In this document: one piece after another, positions 1 through 7,500 of the stretch
How the letters are laid out: each line of letters begins with the position of its first letter
Numbering within the stretch: position 1 is the first letter of the stretch
Assembly: GCA_021828185.1 (NCBI GenBank)
Contig: JAKASI010000005.1
Location: forward strand, 37,603-101,602
DNA: 64,000 nucleotides
Direction of reading: 5' to 3'
Origin: an archaeon
Lineage (GTDB): Archaea; Thermoproteota; Nitrososphaeria; Nitrososphaerales; UBA183
The notes under the pieces: model-generated
What the model was told of the DNA's origin: nothing
The model's input: only the letters and a program-made list of their open reading frames with translations
Database searches by the model: none
Made by a program: the position numbers and the translations under genes

Positions 1-29
1 GGACATTATCACCCAAAGAGGCGCAGGTT

Positions 30-533
30 GTGGACAAAAGTAGCGGCGAGGCCGGCAAGGGCCGGGGTCACTCTGGACGACCGGCCATCGACCAGCTTGA
101 CCTGAAAATCCTCCGGAGCCTCCTGACAGACGGACGGATGTCCTTCAGGGAGCTCGCCTCGAACCTGGGGGTGTCTACCACAACCGTAGCCGCCAGGGTC
201 TCACGCCTCGAGGCGGCCAAGGTGATCGGCGGGTACTCGACGGTCGTAGACTTCCAGAGGCTCGGTTACGAGCTCACGGTGGTCACCGAAATCCACGTCT
301 CCAAGGGGAAGCTCCTGGAGATGGAACAGGAGATCGCCAAGGTCCCAGGGGTGGTCGCGGTCTACGACGTGACCGGCGAGATAGACGCCATAGTAATATC
401 GAAATGCAGGGACAGGGAGGAGCTGAGCCGCTTCACCAAGGGCCTGCTGTCAATGCATTTCGTGGAGAGGACCAACTCGCACGTTGTCCTGACCACCGTC
501 AAGGAAGACTTCAGGCTCCCGCTGCAACCTTAA
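30..533 (+). CDS. Lrp/AsnC family transcriptional regulator
   Basis: A 167-residue DNA-binding regulator. Residues about 20-70 form the Lrp-type helix-turn-helix (DQLDLKILRSLL, then the recognition-helix segment GVSTTTVAARVSRLE). The rest matches the RAM ligand-binding and oligomerisation domain, including GVVAVYDVTGEIDAIV. The first ~18 residues are a polar extension. The start is GTG, with an AT-rich ATTATC near base 5, about 25 nt upstream, fitting a leaderless message. Upstream context is cut off by the window edge, and effector and targets cannot be read from the sequence. Confidence 0.9.
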   Translation: MDKSSGEAGKGRGHSGRPAIDQLDLKILRSLLTDGRMSFRELASNLGVSTTTVAARVSRLEAAKVIGGYSTVVDFQRLGYELTVVTEIHVSKGKLLEMEQEIAKVPGVVAVYDVTGEIDAIVISKCRDREELSRFTKGLLSMHFVERTNSHVVLTTVKEDFRLPLQP

Positions 534-561
534 ATGCGCTCTGCGACGCAAAAGGCTGGTC

Positions 562-1065
562 TTGACGAAGATTAGGGTCAGGCTTGGAGCCGCGGAGGCA
601 GAGGTCGAGGCGGAGCCCGAGCATCTTAGGGAAGCCATTGACCTTGTCCCGGAGCTAACGGCGAAGCTCCCCAGGCAGCCGCGGGGAGGCACGGACGCTT
701 CCGAGGCGGCAGCCGTCCCAGCAGGGGATTTCGCGCAGTCTCCGCAGTCTGCAGAAATCCCGGTCGTCACCCTCGAGAAGGGGGACTCACTGGCCGACGT
801 GATAGGCAAGTTCTTCTCGGCTCCCTGGGGGCGCGAGCGAAGGAAGCTTTCGGACGTCAGAGAGGCTCTCCAGTCATACGGGTTGAACTACCCCAAACAG
901 TCAGTGGCTGTGGCCCTGCTCAGGCTCGCAAAGACGACGAAACTCAGGCGTTTCAAAGCTGAGGACGGGGAGTTCGTCTACACCTCCGGCACGACCCTCC
1001 CGAGTCTGCGTCAGGCGCAAGAAGGGCCGGTCCTGGGCGGGTTGACCGCCACAGAACAAACCTGA
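562..1065 (+). CDS. Small protein with N-terminal beta-hairpin motif and C-terminal winged helix
   Basis: A 167-residue protein I cannot name. The first ~35 residues (KIRVRLGAAEAEVEAEPEHL) share a pattern with the starts of the genes at 1431 and 2421: two short beta strands, an acidic turn, then a helix ending near a Pro. A variable Pro/Ala-rich linker follows. The last ~65 residues look like a winged helix (LSDVREALQSYGLNYPKQSV, then KLRRFKAEDGEFVYTS as the wing). TTG start is chosen because a TTAAAT box at about 529-534 lies 27-30 nt upstream. Putative DNA-binding or regulatory protein; function not assigned. Confidence 0.7.
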   Translation: MTKIRVRLGAAEAEVEAEPEHLREAIDLVPELTAKLPRQPRGGTDASEAAAVPAGDFAQSPQSAEIPVVTLEKGDSLADVIGKFFSAPWGRERRKLSDVREALQSYGLNYPKQSVAVALLRLAKTTKLRRFKAEDGEFVYTSGTTLPSLRQAQEGPVLGGLTATEQT

Positions 1066-1150
1066 TGCCCTGGGGATCCTGCGCTCGACTGAAAAGACCC
1101 GCTCCTGGGGAAGGGTCTGGAACCCTGCCGTTGGCGCGCCTGTACGCGGG

Positions 1151-1282
1151 TCAGGCCGCGTATATCGTCTCGCTTATGGTCGACGCCTGACAGACGGGGC
1201 ACCTGCCGAAATTCTTGAACGAGGCCGGGTCGTAGACGGTCCCGCACTTGCTGCACACCTTCAGGTCGCCAGGGTTGACCAT
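1151..1282 (-). CDS. 43-residue zinc-ribbon protein
   Basis: A short reading frame with two CxxC knuckles, CSKC and CPVC, 18 residues apart, typical of a rubredoxin-like zinc ribbon. ATG start at 1282. Tiny zinc-ribbon proteins of this kind are common in archaea and usually lack a known function. It sits between two plus-strand genes in otherwise unassigned sequence. Support is the intact Cys pattern only, so this is a moderate call. Confidence 0.5.
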   Translation of the reverse strand: MVNPGDLKVCSKCGTVYDPASFKNFGRCPVCQASTISETIYAA

Positions 1283-1430
1283 CCGACCCCCGATGACGCA
1301 TCGCCCTCTGACTCGTCTTGCCGCACCCGCCGAACTGGGGGTGGGATGTCTCTGGCTCCCCGACCTGACCGACCAGTCTCCATTTCGCCCCGATACTGAT
1401 TTAAACGGTCCAAAAGTCCATGCGCCGCGA

Positions 1431-1943
1431 ATGTCCAGCGAGAGGGAACTCCATATCTCTGTGAGATACGGGGACGCCGCTGTCGAGTTCTCGGGTTCCC
1501 CCGAGGTCGTGATGCGTTCTCTGCACGAGTTTGTCTCGAAGGTGATACCCAGCATGGACATCGCGCGGATCATCAGCGTGAACTACTCCCTCAACGACCT
1601 GATACAGATGTTCAAGGAGTACGTCCGGGTGACCCCGGAGGGCCCTCGTGTGTGGACCCAGGACCGCAAGCTCAGCGACAGGGACGTCATCCTCCTCCAG
1701 CTGGTCGCTTCGAGGATAGCAAACCTCAGCGGCAAGGCCCAGACGGACGCCATGGGGGTTGCCGACATCGAAAGCGCGACCGGCCTTTACCCCAAGACCA
1801 TAAGCTCGCGCTTGAGCGAGCTCACGAAGTCTGCCAACGTCGAGCGGGTCGACTCCGAACAGGGGGGTAAGTACAGGATAACCACCGTGGGGACGAACCG
1901 GCTCGGTGAACAGCTCTCTAGGAAGTTCAGGGCTGTCCCTTGA
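1431..1943 (+). CDS. Winged-helix protein with the shared N-terminal motif
   Basis: A 170-residue putative regulator. The N-terminus (ELHISVRYGDAAVEFSGSPE) repeats the beta-beta-helix pattern of the genes at 562 and 2421. The C-terminal ~80 residues form a winged helix with ATGLYPKTISSRLSELTKSA as the recognition region and GGKYRITTVG as the wing. The ATG at 1431 is preferred over longer frames because GATTTAAAC at 1398-1406 gives a TATA box about 28 nt upstream. The 3' end overlaps the convergent gene at 1927 by 17 nt. Target unknown. Confidence 0.75.
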   Translation: MSSERELHISVRYGDAAVEFSGSPEVVMRSLHEFVSKVIPSMDIARIISVNYSLNDLIQMFKEYVRVTPEGPRVWTQDRKLSDRDVILLQLVASRIANLSGKAQTDAMGVADIESATGLYPKTISSRLSELTKSANVERVDSEQGGKYRITTVGTNRLGEQLSRKFRAVP

Positions 1944-2421
1944 ACGGGTACTTCTGGACGTACCTGTAGTTCCGCATGCTTCCGTCCCTGAATAGGGACC
2001 CTTCTCTCACCAGGTCGACCAGAGTGTGGGAGACCGCGGTCCTGTCATAGTGGTACCCCCTCCTGCTCATCTCCTCGTGGACCTCGGAGAGCGCCTTCGG
2101 GGCAGCGAACCACCCCTCTTTCCACATGGTGGTAATCACCCCTCTGCAGGTCTCGAACCTCCTCTCGTCGGCGCCCTGTTCCTGGGGTTCAACCAGCACT
2201 GGCTCCTTGGATGCCATCCCAGCCAGCACGCTCTCGACCGCCTGCTGGACCCGATCCTCCTGGGTGGTGATCTCGACTTCCCAGGCGCCGCGCTTGAGCT
2301 TGACGGTGACGCTTGGGGGCTTCTCGCTTTCGGACAACTCGATCTTGTTGCGCCTGTTGTCCAAGATGCCGTTATTTGAACTCAAGACCTCCTTTGCGGG
2401 TACAAGGAAAGACCCTGCCAT
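1927..2421 (-). CDS. Winged-helix regulator divergent from nurA-herA
   Basis: A 164-residue protein, third member of the local family: N-terminal motif PSVTVKLKRGAWEVEITTQE followed by helix, linker, and a C-terminal winged helix (LSEVHEEMSRRGYHYDRTAV; RNYRYVQKYPF as the wing). The ATG at 2421 is chosen over the longer start at 2448 because the minus-strand AAGATATATA box at 2450-2460 lies about 34 nt upstream. It is divergent from nurA-herA, and the space between holds two 14-bp palindromes. That makes it a natural candidate regulator of the DNA-repair operon; this is inference from position. Confidence 0.72.
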   Translation of the reverse strand: MAGSFLVPAKEVLSSNNGILDNRRNKIELSESEKPPSVTVKLKRGAWEVEITTQEDRVQQAVESVLAGMASKEPVLVEPQEQGADERRFETCRGVITTMWKEGWFAAPKALSEVHEEMSRRGYHYDRTAVSHTLVDLVREGSLFRDGSMRNYRYVQKYPFKGQP

Positions 2422-2466
2422 GGGCGTCGGATTCCCCGGATGATTCACTTATATATCTTGCCCATG

Positions 2467-2480
2467 TTGCGCATGCGCAA
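2467..2480. promoter_or_regulatory. 14-bp palindrome TTGCGCATGCGCAA (operator candidate)
   Basis: Perfect palindrome in the divergent promoter region between the winged-helix gene and nurA, just upstream of the TATTTAATTA box at 2481-2490. It is embedded in GCCCATGTTGCGCA, which recurs 46 bp downstream. Suits binding of a dimeric regulator. Confidence 0.6.
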
Positions 2481-2508
2481 TATTTAATTACCGACTATTG
2501 TATAGCCC

Positions 2509-2522
2509 ATGTTGCGCAACAT
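2509..2522. promoter_or_regulatory. 14-bp palindrome ATGTTGCGCAACAT overlapping the nurA start
   Basis: Perfect palindrome that contains the first possible ATG of nurA and lies 19-41 nt downstream of the TATA-like TATTTAATTA. It shares the GCCCATGTTGCGCA core with the site at 2467. Its position over the likely transcription start suits repression. Confidence 0.6.
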
Positions 2523-3510
2523 GGCCATAGCTACCTTTCCGGCCATAGAAGACGAGCAGCTTACGTTCCTCGATTCGCTTGCGAAGGAGTTCGAGGAGGC
2601 GTTCGCCGAACTCGCCGAAAACGCGGAGCAGGAACTCGCGGGAAGGGCCTTCGTCTTCAGCAGGTACGGGAAGGAGCTCTATCCGTACTTCGAAGCGACC
2701 GACGCCGACCTGGTCCCTGGGTGCATAATTCCCATCAAAGAAGGGCGACCGGTGGCGTCAGTCGACTCGACGTGCGTCCTCGTGGGGGAGACATCGCAGG
2801 GGGCACTGTACGCCGCGCGGACTGCAGTTGGGATCTCCTACGAGGGCGCCCTCCGCCGCTTTTTCAGGCTCGGGCCGATATTGGTGTATGCCAACGCGTC
2901 AGGGATGAGCGGGCTGGTCTCGCACATCCCGTCTTCCGAACTCGACCTCCTGCTGTCCGACCGCGCCGTCGCCGAGAGGTTCATCAGGAACACGATCGAA
3001 AGGCGGGTCATCGAGGCTCTCTCCACCGGGGACGGAAGCACAATAGTCATGGCGGACGGCTCCCTGAAGCACCCCATGGGCCAGTTTTCAGCGCCGGCGA
3101 CCCACCGGGGCCCGGCGAGGTCGATGGTCGGGTTCTCAAAGTCGAGCAACCTGATCATGTCGGAGGACGCCATGGGCGCCCTCTCCAAGGCCCGGAGCCC
3201 CTCCTACCATGCGATAGACCGGGGCCCCATCAGCACGGTTCTGGCGAAGTTCACCCCCGACGGACTGGTCTTCAGGCTGGACATAGCGTCTCCCGAGCCC
3301 GCAGAGACGACCCTCGGCAGGATAATGTGGAACGACGCCTTCGCTTCGGGGTATCCTGACTCCCTGAAGGTCGCGCACCACCTTTCTATCTTCTCGAGGG
3401 CGGACGACCAGGCGCTGAAGGCCTTCGTGGCAAAGCGATTCAGAGTCCGCCAGCTGCACGCCTTCCCGCTCCGGAAGATCGCCCTCGGGAGCTTCAGGGG
3501 GGCCGCCTAG
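2509..3510 (+). CDS. nurA: NurA-domain 5'-3' nuclease
   Basis: NurA is the nuclease partner of the HerA translocase in archaeal DNA end resection. The 333-residue protein shows the expected acidic positions in ASVDSTCVLVGE (~residue 84) and TIVMADGSL (~residue 180), consistent with the two metal-binding Asp motifs of the RNase H-like NurA fold. It abuts herA with no intergenic gap. The ATG at 2509 sits ~24 nt from the TATA box; the ATG at 2521 (MAIATF) is an alternative start. Mre11 and Rad50, often in the same operon, are not in the window. Confidence 0.85.
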   Translation: MLRNMAIATFPAIEDEQLTFLDSLAKEFEEAFAELAENAEQELAGRAFVFSRYGKELYPYFEATDADLVPGCIIPIKEGRPVASVDSTCVLVGETSQGALYAARTAVGISYEGALRRFFRLGPILVYANASGMSGLVSHIPSSELDLLLSDRAVAERFIRNTIERRVIEALSTGDGSTIVMADGSLKHPMGQFSAPATHRGPARSMVGFSKSSNLIMSEDAMGALSKARSPSYHAIDRGPISTVLAKFTPDGLVFRLDIASPEPAETTLGRIMWNDAFASGYPDSLKVAHHLSIFSRADDQALKAFVAKRFRVRQLHAFPLRKIALGSFRGAA

Positions 3511-4980
3511 GTGAAGATACTCAAGAAGGAATCTGACGACATACTGGTGGTGGCTTCCCCCAGGGAGCGGGTGCGGGTCGGGGACTACCTCCTCGCTGCC
3601 GAGTCGCACCGCGGGCTTGTGATGCAGGTGTACGACGAAAGGTACCTCGACGTGGAGGGGATAGAGGAGGAGATAGCGAGGGAAGAGGTGCTCTCTGCTT
3701 CCGCCCCGGGGGTGACGTCCGACCCTGCAGAGCTGACGACGATCTCCACCCTCATCCGCGACATGCGGATCCTTCTCTGCAAGGCCAGGGGGACCCTCGC
3801 CGGTGGAAGGCTCACCCCGATGGCCGACTGGATGCCGTCAAGGGTGAGCTCAGTGGTGAAGAGGCTGATGGTCGAGGACCTCGCCGACGCCGTCGCCCCC
3901 CTCGGGGTGAGAGACATCCGTCTCGGGACCGTCGACAGCGAGTCGGCCTTCGGCATTCCGGCCGAGGCGCTCGACGGAAGGATAACGGTGATCACTGGGC
4001 GCAAGGAGTCCGGGAAGTCTCACCTCGCGAAGATCCTCCTCCGGGGGCTTCTGGCGAACGGCGCCTATTCGGTGATCTTCGACCTGAACGACGAATACGG
4101 CACCGTCGGCCAGCGCCTGGACGGCTCCGACGCCGGGGACGCGAGGAAGGTGAAGGTCCTCCGCCCTGGGAGGGAGCTGAAGTTCTCTCTCGCGTCCGTG
4201 GGACTGAGGCCGGTGACCAACCTCCTCTCGCACTCCCTCGACATGCCGGGGACCTCGCTCCGGGAGTTCGTGAAGATCTGGGAGCAGCTTGACAGCAGGG
4301 ACGAGCTTTCCCTCGCCTCGCTGGAGCTGGCAATCCAGCAATGGAGGTGCAACGAGTTTGTGAGGGACGCGCTCTTCGCCAGGTACCACACCATCGCATC
4401 ATGCGGACTCTTCACCGACTCGGCCCACCAGCAGTTCGACCTCCAGGACTTCTTCGCCCTGAACAGGGGCGGAGGGGCCTTGGTGGTCTCGCTCAGCGGG
4501 GTCTCCCCACTCAACCGGAAGATGGTGGTGGAGCTGATCCTTTCGAAGCTCGTTGAGCTTCTCGAGCGGCGGAAGATCCCCCCGGTGTTCCTCTTCGCCG
4601 AGGAGGCGCACCTGTACCTGAGAGACACCTACTGGGAAGACCTGATAACCCGGATGCGGCACTTCGGCGTGTTCACGGTCTTCGTCACGAACCAGCCCGA
4701 CGCCATAGACCAGAAGATCTACCGACAGGTGGACAACATCTTCCTCTACAACTTCAGCAACGACGCTGACCTCGCCCTGGTGTCGCAGGCGTCCATGGCC
4801 GACACGGACACGGTGAAGGCGATAGTCAGGACCCTCCCGCCGCGCATGTGCCTCCTCCTGGGCTATGCGGTGCGCAACCTCCCGGTCGTCGTAAGCGTGG
4901 ACCCCATTGACACACCGCCTACGGGGGCAACCAGGCGGTTCTTCGACGACCAGCTGGAGCTCCGCCAGGAAGCACGATGA
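3511..4980 (+). CDS. herA: HerA-type DNA translocase ATPase
   Basis: A 489-residue hexameric FtsK/HerA-type ATPase that works with NurA at DNA ends. The N-terminal ~130 residues are the beta-barrel region. Walker A is GRKESGKSHLAKILL (~residues 166-180), followed by VIFDLNDEYG. Walker B is VFLFAEEAHLYL (~residues 362-373), and a sensor-like FVTNQPDAIDQ follows. The GTG start directly follows the nurA stop codon, so the two are almost certainly co-transcribed. Length and motif order fit archaeal HerA. Confidence 0.9.
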   Translation: MKILKKESDDILVVASPRERVRVGDYLLAAESHRGLVMQVYDERYLDVEGIEEEIAREEVLSASAPGVTSDPAELTTISTLIRDMRILLCKARGTLAGGRLTPMADWMPSRVSSVVKRLMVEDLADAVAPLGVRDIRLGTVDSESAFGIPAEALDGRITVITGRKESGKSHLAKILLRGLLANGAYSVIFDLNDEYGTVGQRLDGSDAGDARKVKVLRPGRELKFSLASVGLRPVTNLLSHSLDMPGTSLREFVKIWEQLDSRDELSLASLELAIQQWRCNEFVRDALFARYHTIASCGLFTDSAHQQFDLQDFFALNRGGGALVVSLSGVSPLNRKMVVELILSKLVELLERRKIPPVFLFAEEAHLYLRDTYWEDLITRMRHFGVFTVFVTNQPDAIDQKIYRQVDNIFLYNFSNDADLALVSQASMADTDTVKAIVRTLPPRMCLLLGYAVRNLPVVVSVDPIDTPPTGATRRFFDDQLELRQEAR

Positions 4981-4983
4981 CTC

Positions 4984-5934
4984 TCAGCCCGCAGGGACCG
5001 CCGTCATGTACGACCCGGCCTTGATGGTGACCGCTCCGCAGTTCGCCACGCAGGCGAAGTCGATCTGGAGGGTCCCGGGGGTCCCCCCGACCTTGACCGT
5101 GCCGAAGATGCCGGGGGTCTGGAAGACCGGAGGCGAGACGCCGAACCCGAAGCTGTTGGTCCCCGCGATGGGGGTGCCGGTCGAAGTGACGCAGTTCGTG
5201 GGCTGGTTTCCGCCCCCTTCCGGGTAGGACAGGGGGGTGCAGGCAATGACGAGGGTCGCGCCGGGCGGAAGCGAGTGGATCTCGAAGTCGTAGTCCTCTG
5301 TCCCGAAAGAAGGCTCGATGGCCGTGTAGGCTGCGAAGGTGTAGACGGTGTTCGCTGCCAGAGAGACCGCCAGCGTCGTCGAACCGTACCGGTTCTTCCC
5401 GCTCGTGGTCACGTCCGTCCGTACCCAGGCAGAGAGGGGGACGCCGGGCTGATGCTGGGGTGCCGAGTAGGTGTACCAGAAGGTGTTCCCCAGGGACGTG
5501 ACCACCCCCACCGAGCTCCCGGGCGGGTTTCCGGACACGATCTGGTCGTACTTCGACAGGCAGGTCGCAGTGCCGGGGGCGCACACGGTGGCGGGGACCA
5601 TCCCCCCGACTGATGTCGTCCCCCCGCTGGGAATCTCCCCTGTCGCAGGTATGGGGTAGACGGTCCCGTTGGGGAACCTCAGGACCACGTAGTCGACAGC
5701 CAGGGCCGCAGGTCCATCGTTGAGGGCGGCAAGCCCCGAAGCCTGGGGGGTGAACGAGAGCACCTCTGCACCGTGCCTCGAGGCCGTCGACTGAGCCTGG
5801 AGCTCGCTCTCCGACGCCTGCGCCTGCAGCCCCGAAGCGTACGCCATGGAGCCCATGGCGAGGAGGAACACAACCACGAAGAAGACTGTCCCTATCACAG
5901 ACGCGACCCCCCTCCGCCGGTTCCGTGCCTTCAA
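4984..5934 (-). CDS. Archaeal type IV pilin-like protein (large)
   Basis: A 316-residue secreted protein. The N-terminus is RNRRRGVASVIGTVFFVVVF: a basic class III signal, a G-V/A processing site and a hydrophobic helix, as in archaeal pilins (DUF1628-like). The remainder is rich in Gly, Thr, Ser and Pro and has several Cys, consistent with an extracellular beta-rich domain. TTG start, 11 nt after the preceding pilin-like gene. It is last and largest in the pilus operon, so it may be a major or tip subunit; that role is inference. Confidence 0.78.
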   Translation of the reverse strand: MKARNRRRGVASVIGTVFFVVVFLLAMGSMAYASGLQAQASESELQAQSTASRHGAEVLSFTPQASGLAALNDGPAALAVDYVVLRFPNGTVYPIPATGEIPSGGTTSVGGMVPATVCAPGTATCLSKYDQIVSGNPPGSSVGVVTSLGNTFWYTYSAPQHQPGVPLSAWVRTDVTTSGKNRYGSTTLAVSLAANTVYTFAAYTAIEPSFGTEDYDFEIHSLPPGATLVIACTPLSYPEGGGNQPTNCVTSTGTPIAGTNSFGFGVSPPVFQTPGIFGTVKVGGTPGTLQIDFACVANCGAVTIKAGSYMTAVPAG

Positions 5935-5945
5935 TTCCTCTGCAC

Positions 5946-6446
5946 CTATGCCGGCACCACGACCGCGCTGAGGCTCCCCTGCGAACCCACAGAGGTGGTG
6001 ACGGTGACGGTGCTCACCGACCCCAGCGAGAACGCGGTGCCCATGACGGTGAGCTCTACGAGCAAGCCCCTCCCTGGGGAGATGGTCGCGGGGACGTTCA
6101 CTGCTCCAGGGTCAGCGCCCGTGGCAGGACAGGTCGTCATAACGGTCGAGCGCGAGACGGGGTCATAGAGGGAGTAGCAGTACGACGCGGCATCCGAGAC
6201 TCCGCTGGTCGACACTTCGAACGACCTGAAAGGGGCGTTCCCGGTGTTCTGGACGAGGACGGTCTCGATCGCCAGGTACGCTCCCTGGCGGATGTTTCCT
6301 TCCGTCACGGACACGGAAGCGCCCTGGTATGAAGCCACCGACCGCAGCCCCGCGGCCAGGACCACCGCGGAGCCCGCAGTCGCTACCGCGATGAGCAGGA
6401 AGACCTCGAGGTACGCGGCCACCGCAGCCCTGCGTCTAGGACTCAA
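5946..6446 (-). CDS. Pilin-like protein
   Basis: A 166-residue protein beginning SPRRRAAVAAYLEVFLLIAV, a basic class III signal followed by one hydrophobic helix, with a Ser/Thr/Val-rich extracellular part. I place the start at TTG 6446, which overlaps the end of the previous gene by 11 nt and puts the signal at the N-terminus. A start at TTG 6476 would add ten residues. Unlike the other pilin-like proteins it has Glu close to the +5 region of the mature helix, as in classical pilins. No other domain seen. Confidence 0.68.
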   Translation of the reverse strand: MSPRRRAAVAAYLEVFLLIAVATAGSAVVLAAGLRSVASYQGASVSVTEGNIRQGAYLAIETVLVQNTGNAPFRSFEVSTSGVSDAASYCYSLYDPVSRSTVMTTCPATGADPGAVNVPATISPGRGLLVELTVMGTAFSLGSVSTVTVTTSVGSQGSLSAVVVPA

Positions 6447-6915
6447 CCTGCACCTCGTCCCCTGCGGAGCCGACAACGGTGACCGTCTGCCCCGTCGAGT
6501 GGGCGCACGACCCCAGGCTGACTGTGTATCGGCCCATGGTCCCGGGAGAGAGCGCGGGATAGGTCCCCGGGTAGACCGTCGAGTTGACTACGAACTCGAC
6601 GGGGGCGAAACCGCTTGCGCCGTAGTCGAACAGCGCCAGCGTCAACGTCGTCCCCTCGGCTCCCCCCCTGTAGGCTGGGCACGAACCGGAGGCCGCCACG
6701 GCGGCGAAGGCCAGGCTCAGCTCCCTCCCGGAGGCCGACTGCTGGACAGACGCCCCGAGCGATGCCGCCCCCTGGGCCTGGCCGATGCTCCCGAGGGCGG
6801 CCGCGACAAGAACGCTGCCGAGCGAGATGGTTACCCCGATCATAAGGACCGACGCGTAAAGCTCGCTCACCCCTCTGCGGGACGAACGCCGAAAAGAAGG
6901 CGGGAGAGGGTCCAT
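6436..6915 (-). CDS. Pilin-like protein
   Basis: A 159-residue protein with the class III signal RRSSRRGVSELYASVLMIGV, a Glu in the fifth-residue region of the mature helix, and an extracellular domain of Gly, Thr and Val. ATG start, 12 nt after the stop of the first pilin gene. Its end overlaps the next pilin-like gene, arguing for translational coupling. Probable minor or major pilin; subunit roles cannot be separated from sequence. Confidence 0.72.
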   Translation of the reverse strand: MDPLPPSFRRSSRRGVSELYASVLMIGVTISLGSVLVAAALGSIGQAQGAASLGASVQQSASGRELSLAFAAVAASGSCPAYRGGAEGTTLTLALFDYGASGFAPVEFVVNSTVYPGTYPALSPGTMGRYTVSLGSCAHSTGQTVTVVGSAGDEVQVES

Positions 6916-6927
6916 GGCAAGGCCCTC

Positions 6928-7449
6928 CTACTGGGATATCACTGTGACCTGGGCCGAGGCAGAGCCGAAGATGACGTTCAGGGTGACAGGCTCCCCTGCC
7001 GACCAGAACGTCCCGGTTCCGCCGATGGGTCCGTTCACCACGAAGGATGTCTCAGCGCCCGGTGGCAGCGCCGATTCCCCCGTAGCCATGAAGGTGAGGG
7101 GCCCGCTTGCCGGCTTCAGGGCCCAGGTGAGGGTCCCCCCAGACACGAGACAGGACCCGGCGCATGCCGGGGCGGTCACGTTGGTCCCAACCATCACGAC
7201 CTGGCAGGTCGAAGAGCTGCATGTGATTGGGCTCCCTCCGTTGTTCTTCACGGTCACCGAGACTGCCGTCGGTGCGGTTGGCCCCGCCTTGAGGGTGACT
7301 CCGACGACGGTTATGCTTGTGTTGGCCGTTGCGCTGTCCACCAGGTTGTAGATCGACGCTGTCACCACCCCTCCGACCCCGAGGACCGCTGCAATGATGA
7401 TAAACAGGTCCATGCTCTGAGAGATTCCGCTTCGTCTGCCGATCTTCAT
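6928..7449 (-). CDS. Pilin-like protein
   Basis: A 173-residue protein beginning KIGRRSGISQSMDLFIIIAA, a short basic leader followed by a hydrophobic helix, then a Val/Thr/Ser-rich domain with a CSSSTC pair and a second Cys pair (CAGSC) that could form disulfides outside the cell. ATG at 7449 or GTG at 7452; a minus-strand TTAAAA box at 7472-7478 lies ~26 nt upstream. This promoter means the pilin genes may be transcribed separately from the ATPase-TadC pair. Confidence 0.72.
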   Translation of the reverse strand: MKIGRRSGISQSMDLFIIIAAVLGVGGVVTASIYNLVDSATANTSITVVGVTLKAGPTAPTAVSVTVKNNGGSPITCSSSTCQVVMVGTNVTAPACAGSCLVSGGTLTWALKPASGPLTFMATGESALPPGAETSFVVNGPIGGTGTFWSAGEPVTLNVIFGSASAQVTVISQ

Positions 7450-7500
7450 CACAACTAGACCCGTCTGCCGCTTTTAACTCCCAGCCAGGCTGAACAGGTC

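Noticed and set aside
5000..7449. Archaellum operon
   Set aside because: No FlaF/G/H-like genes are present; only a secretion ATPase, a TadC-like protein and pilin-like proteins, which fits a type IV pilus.
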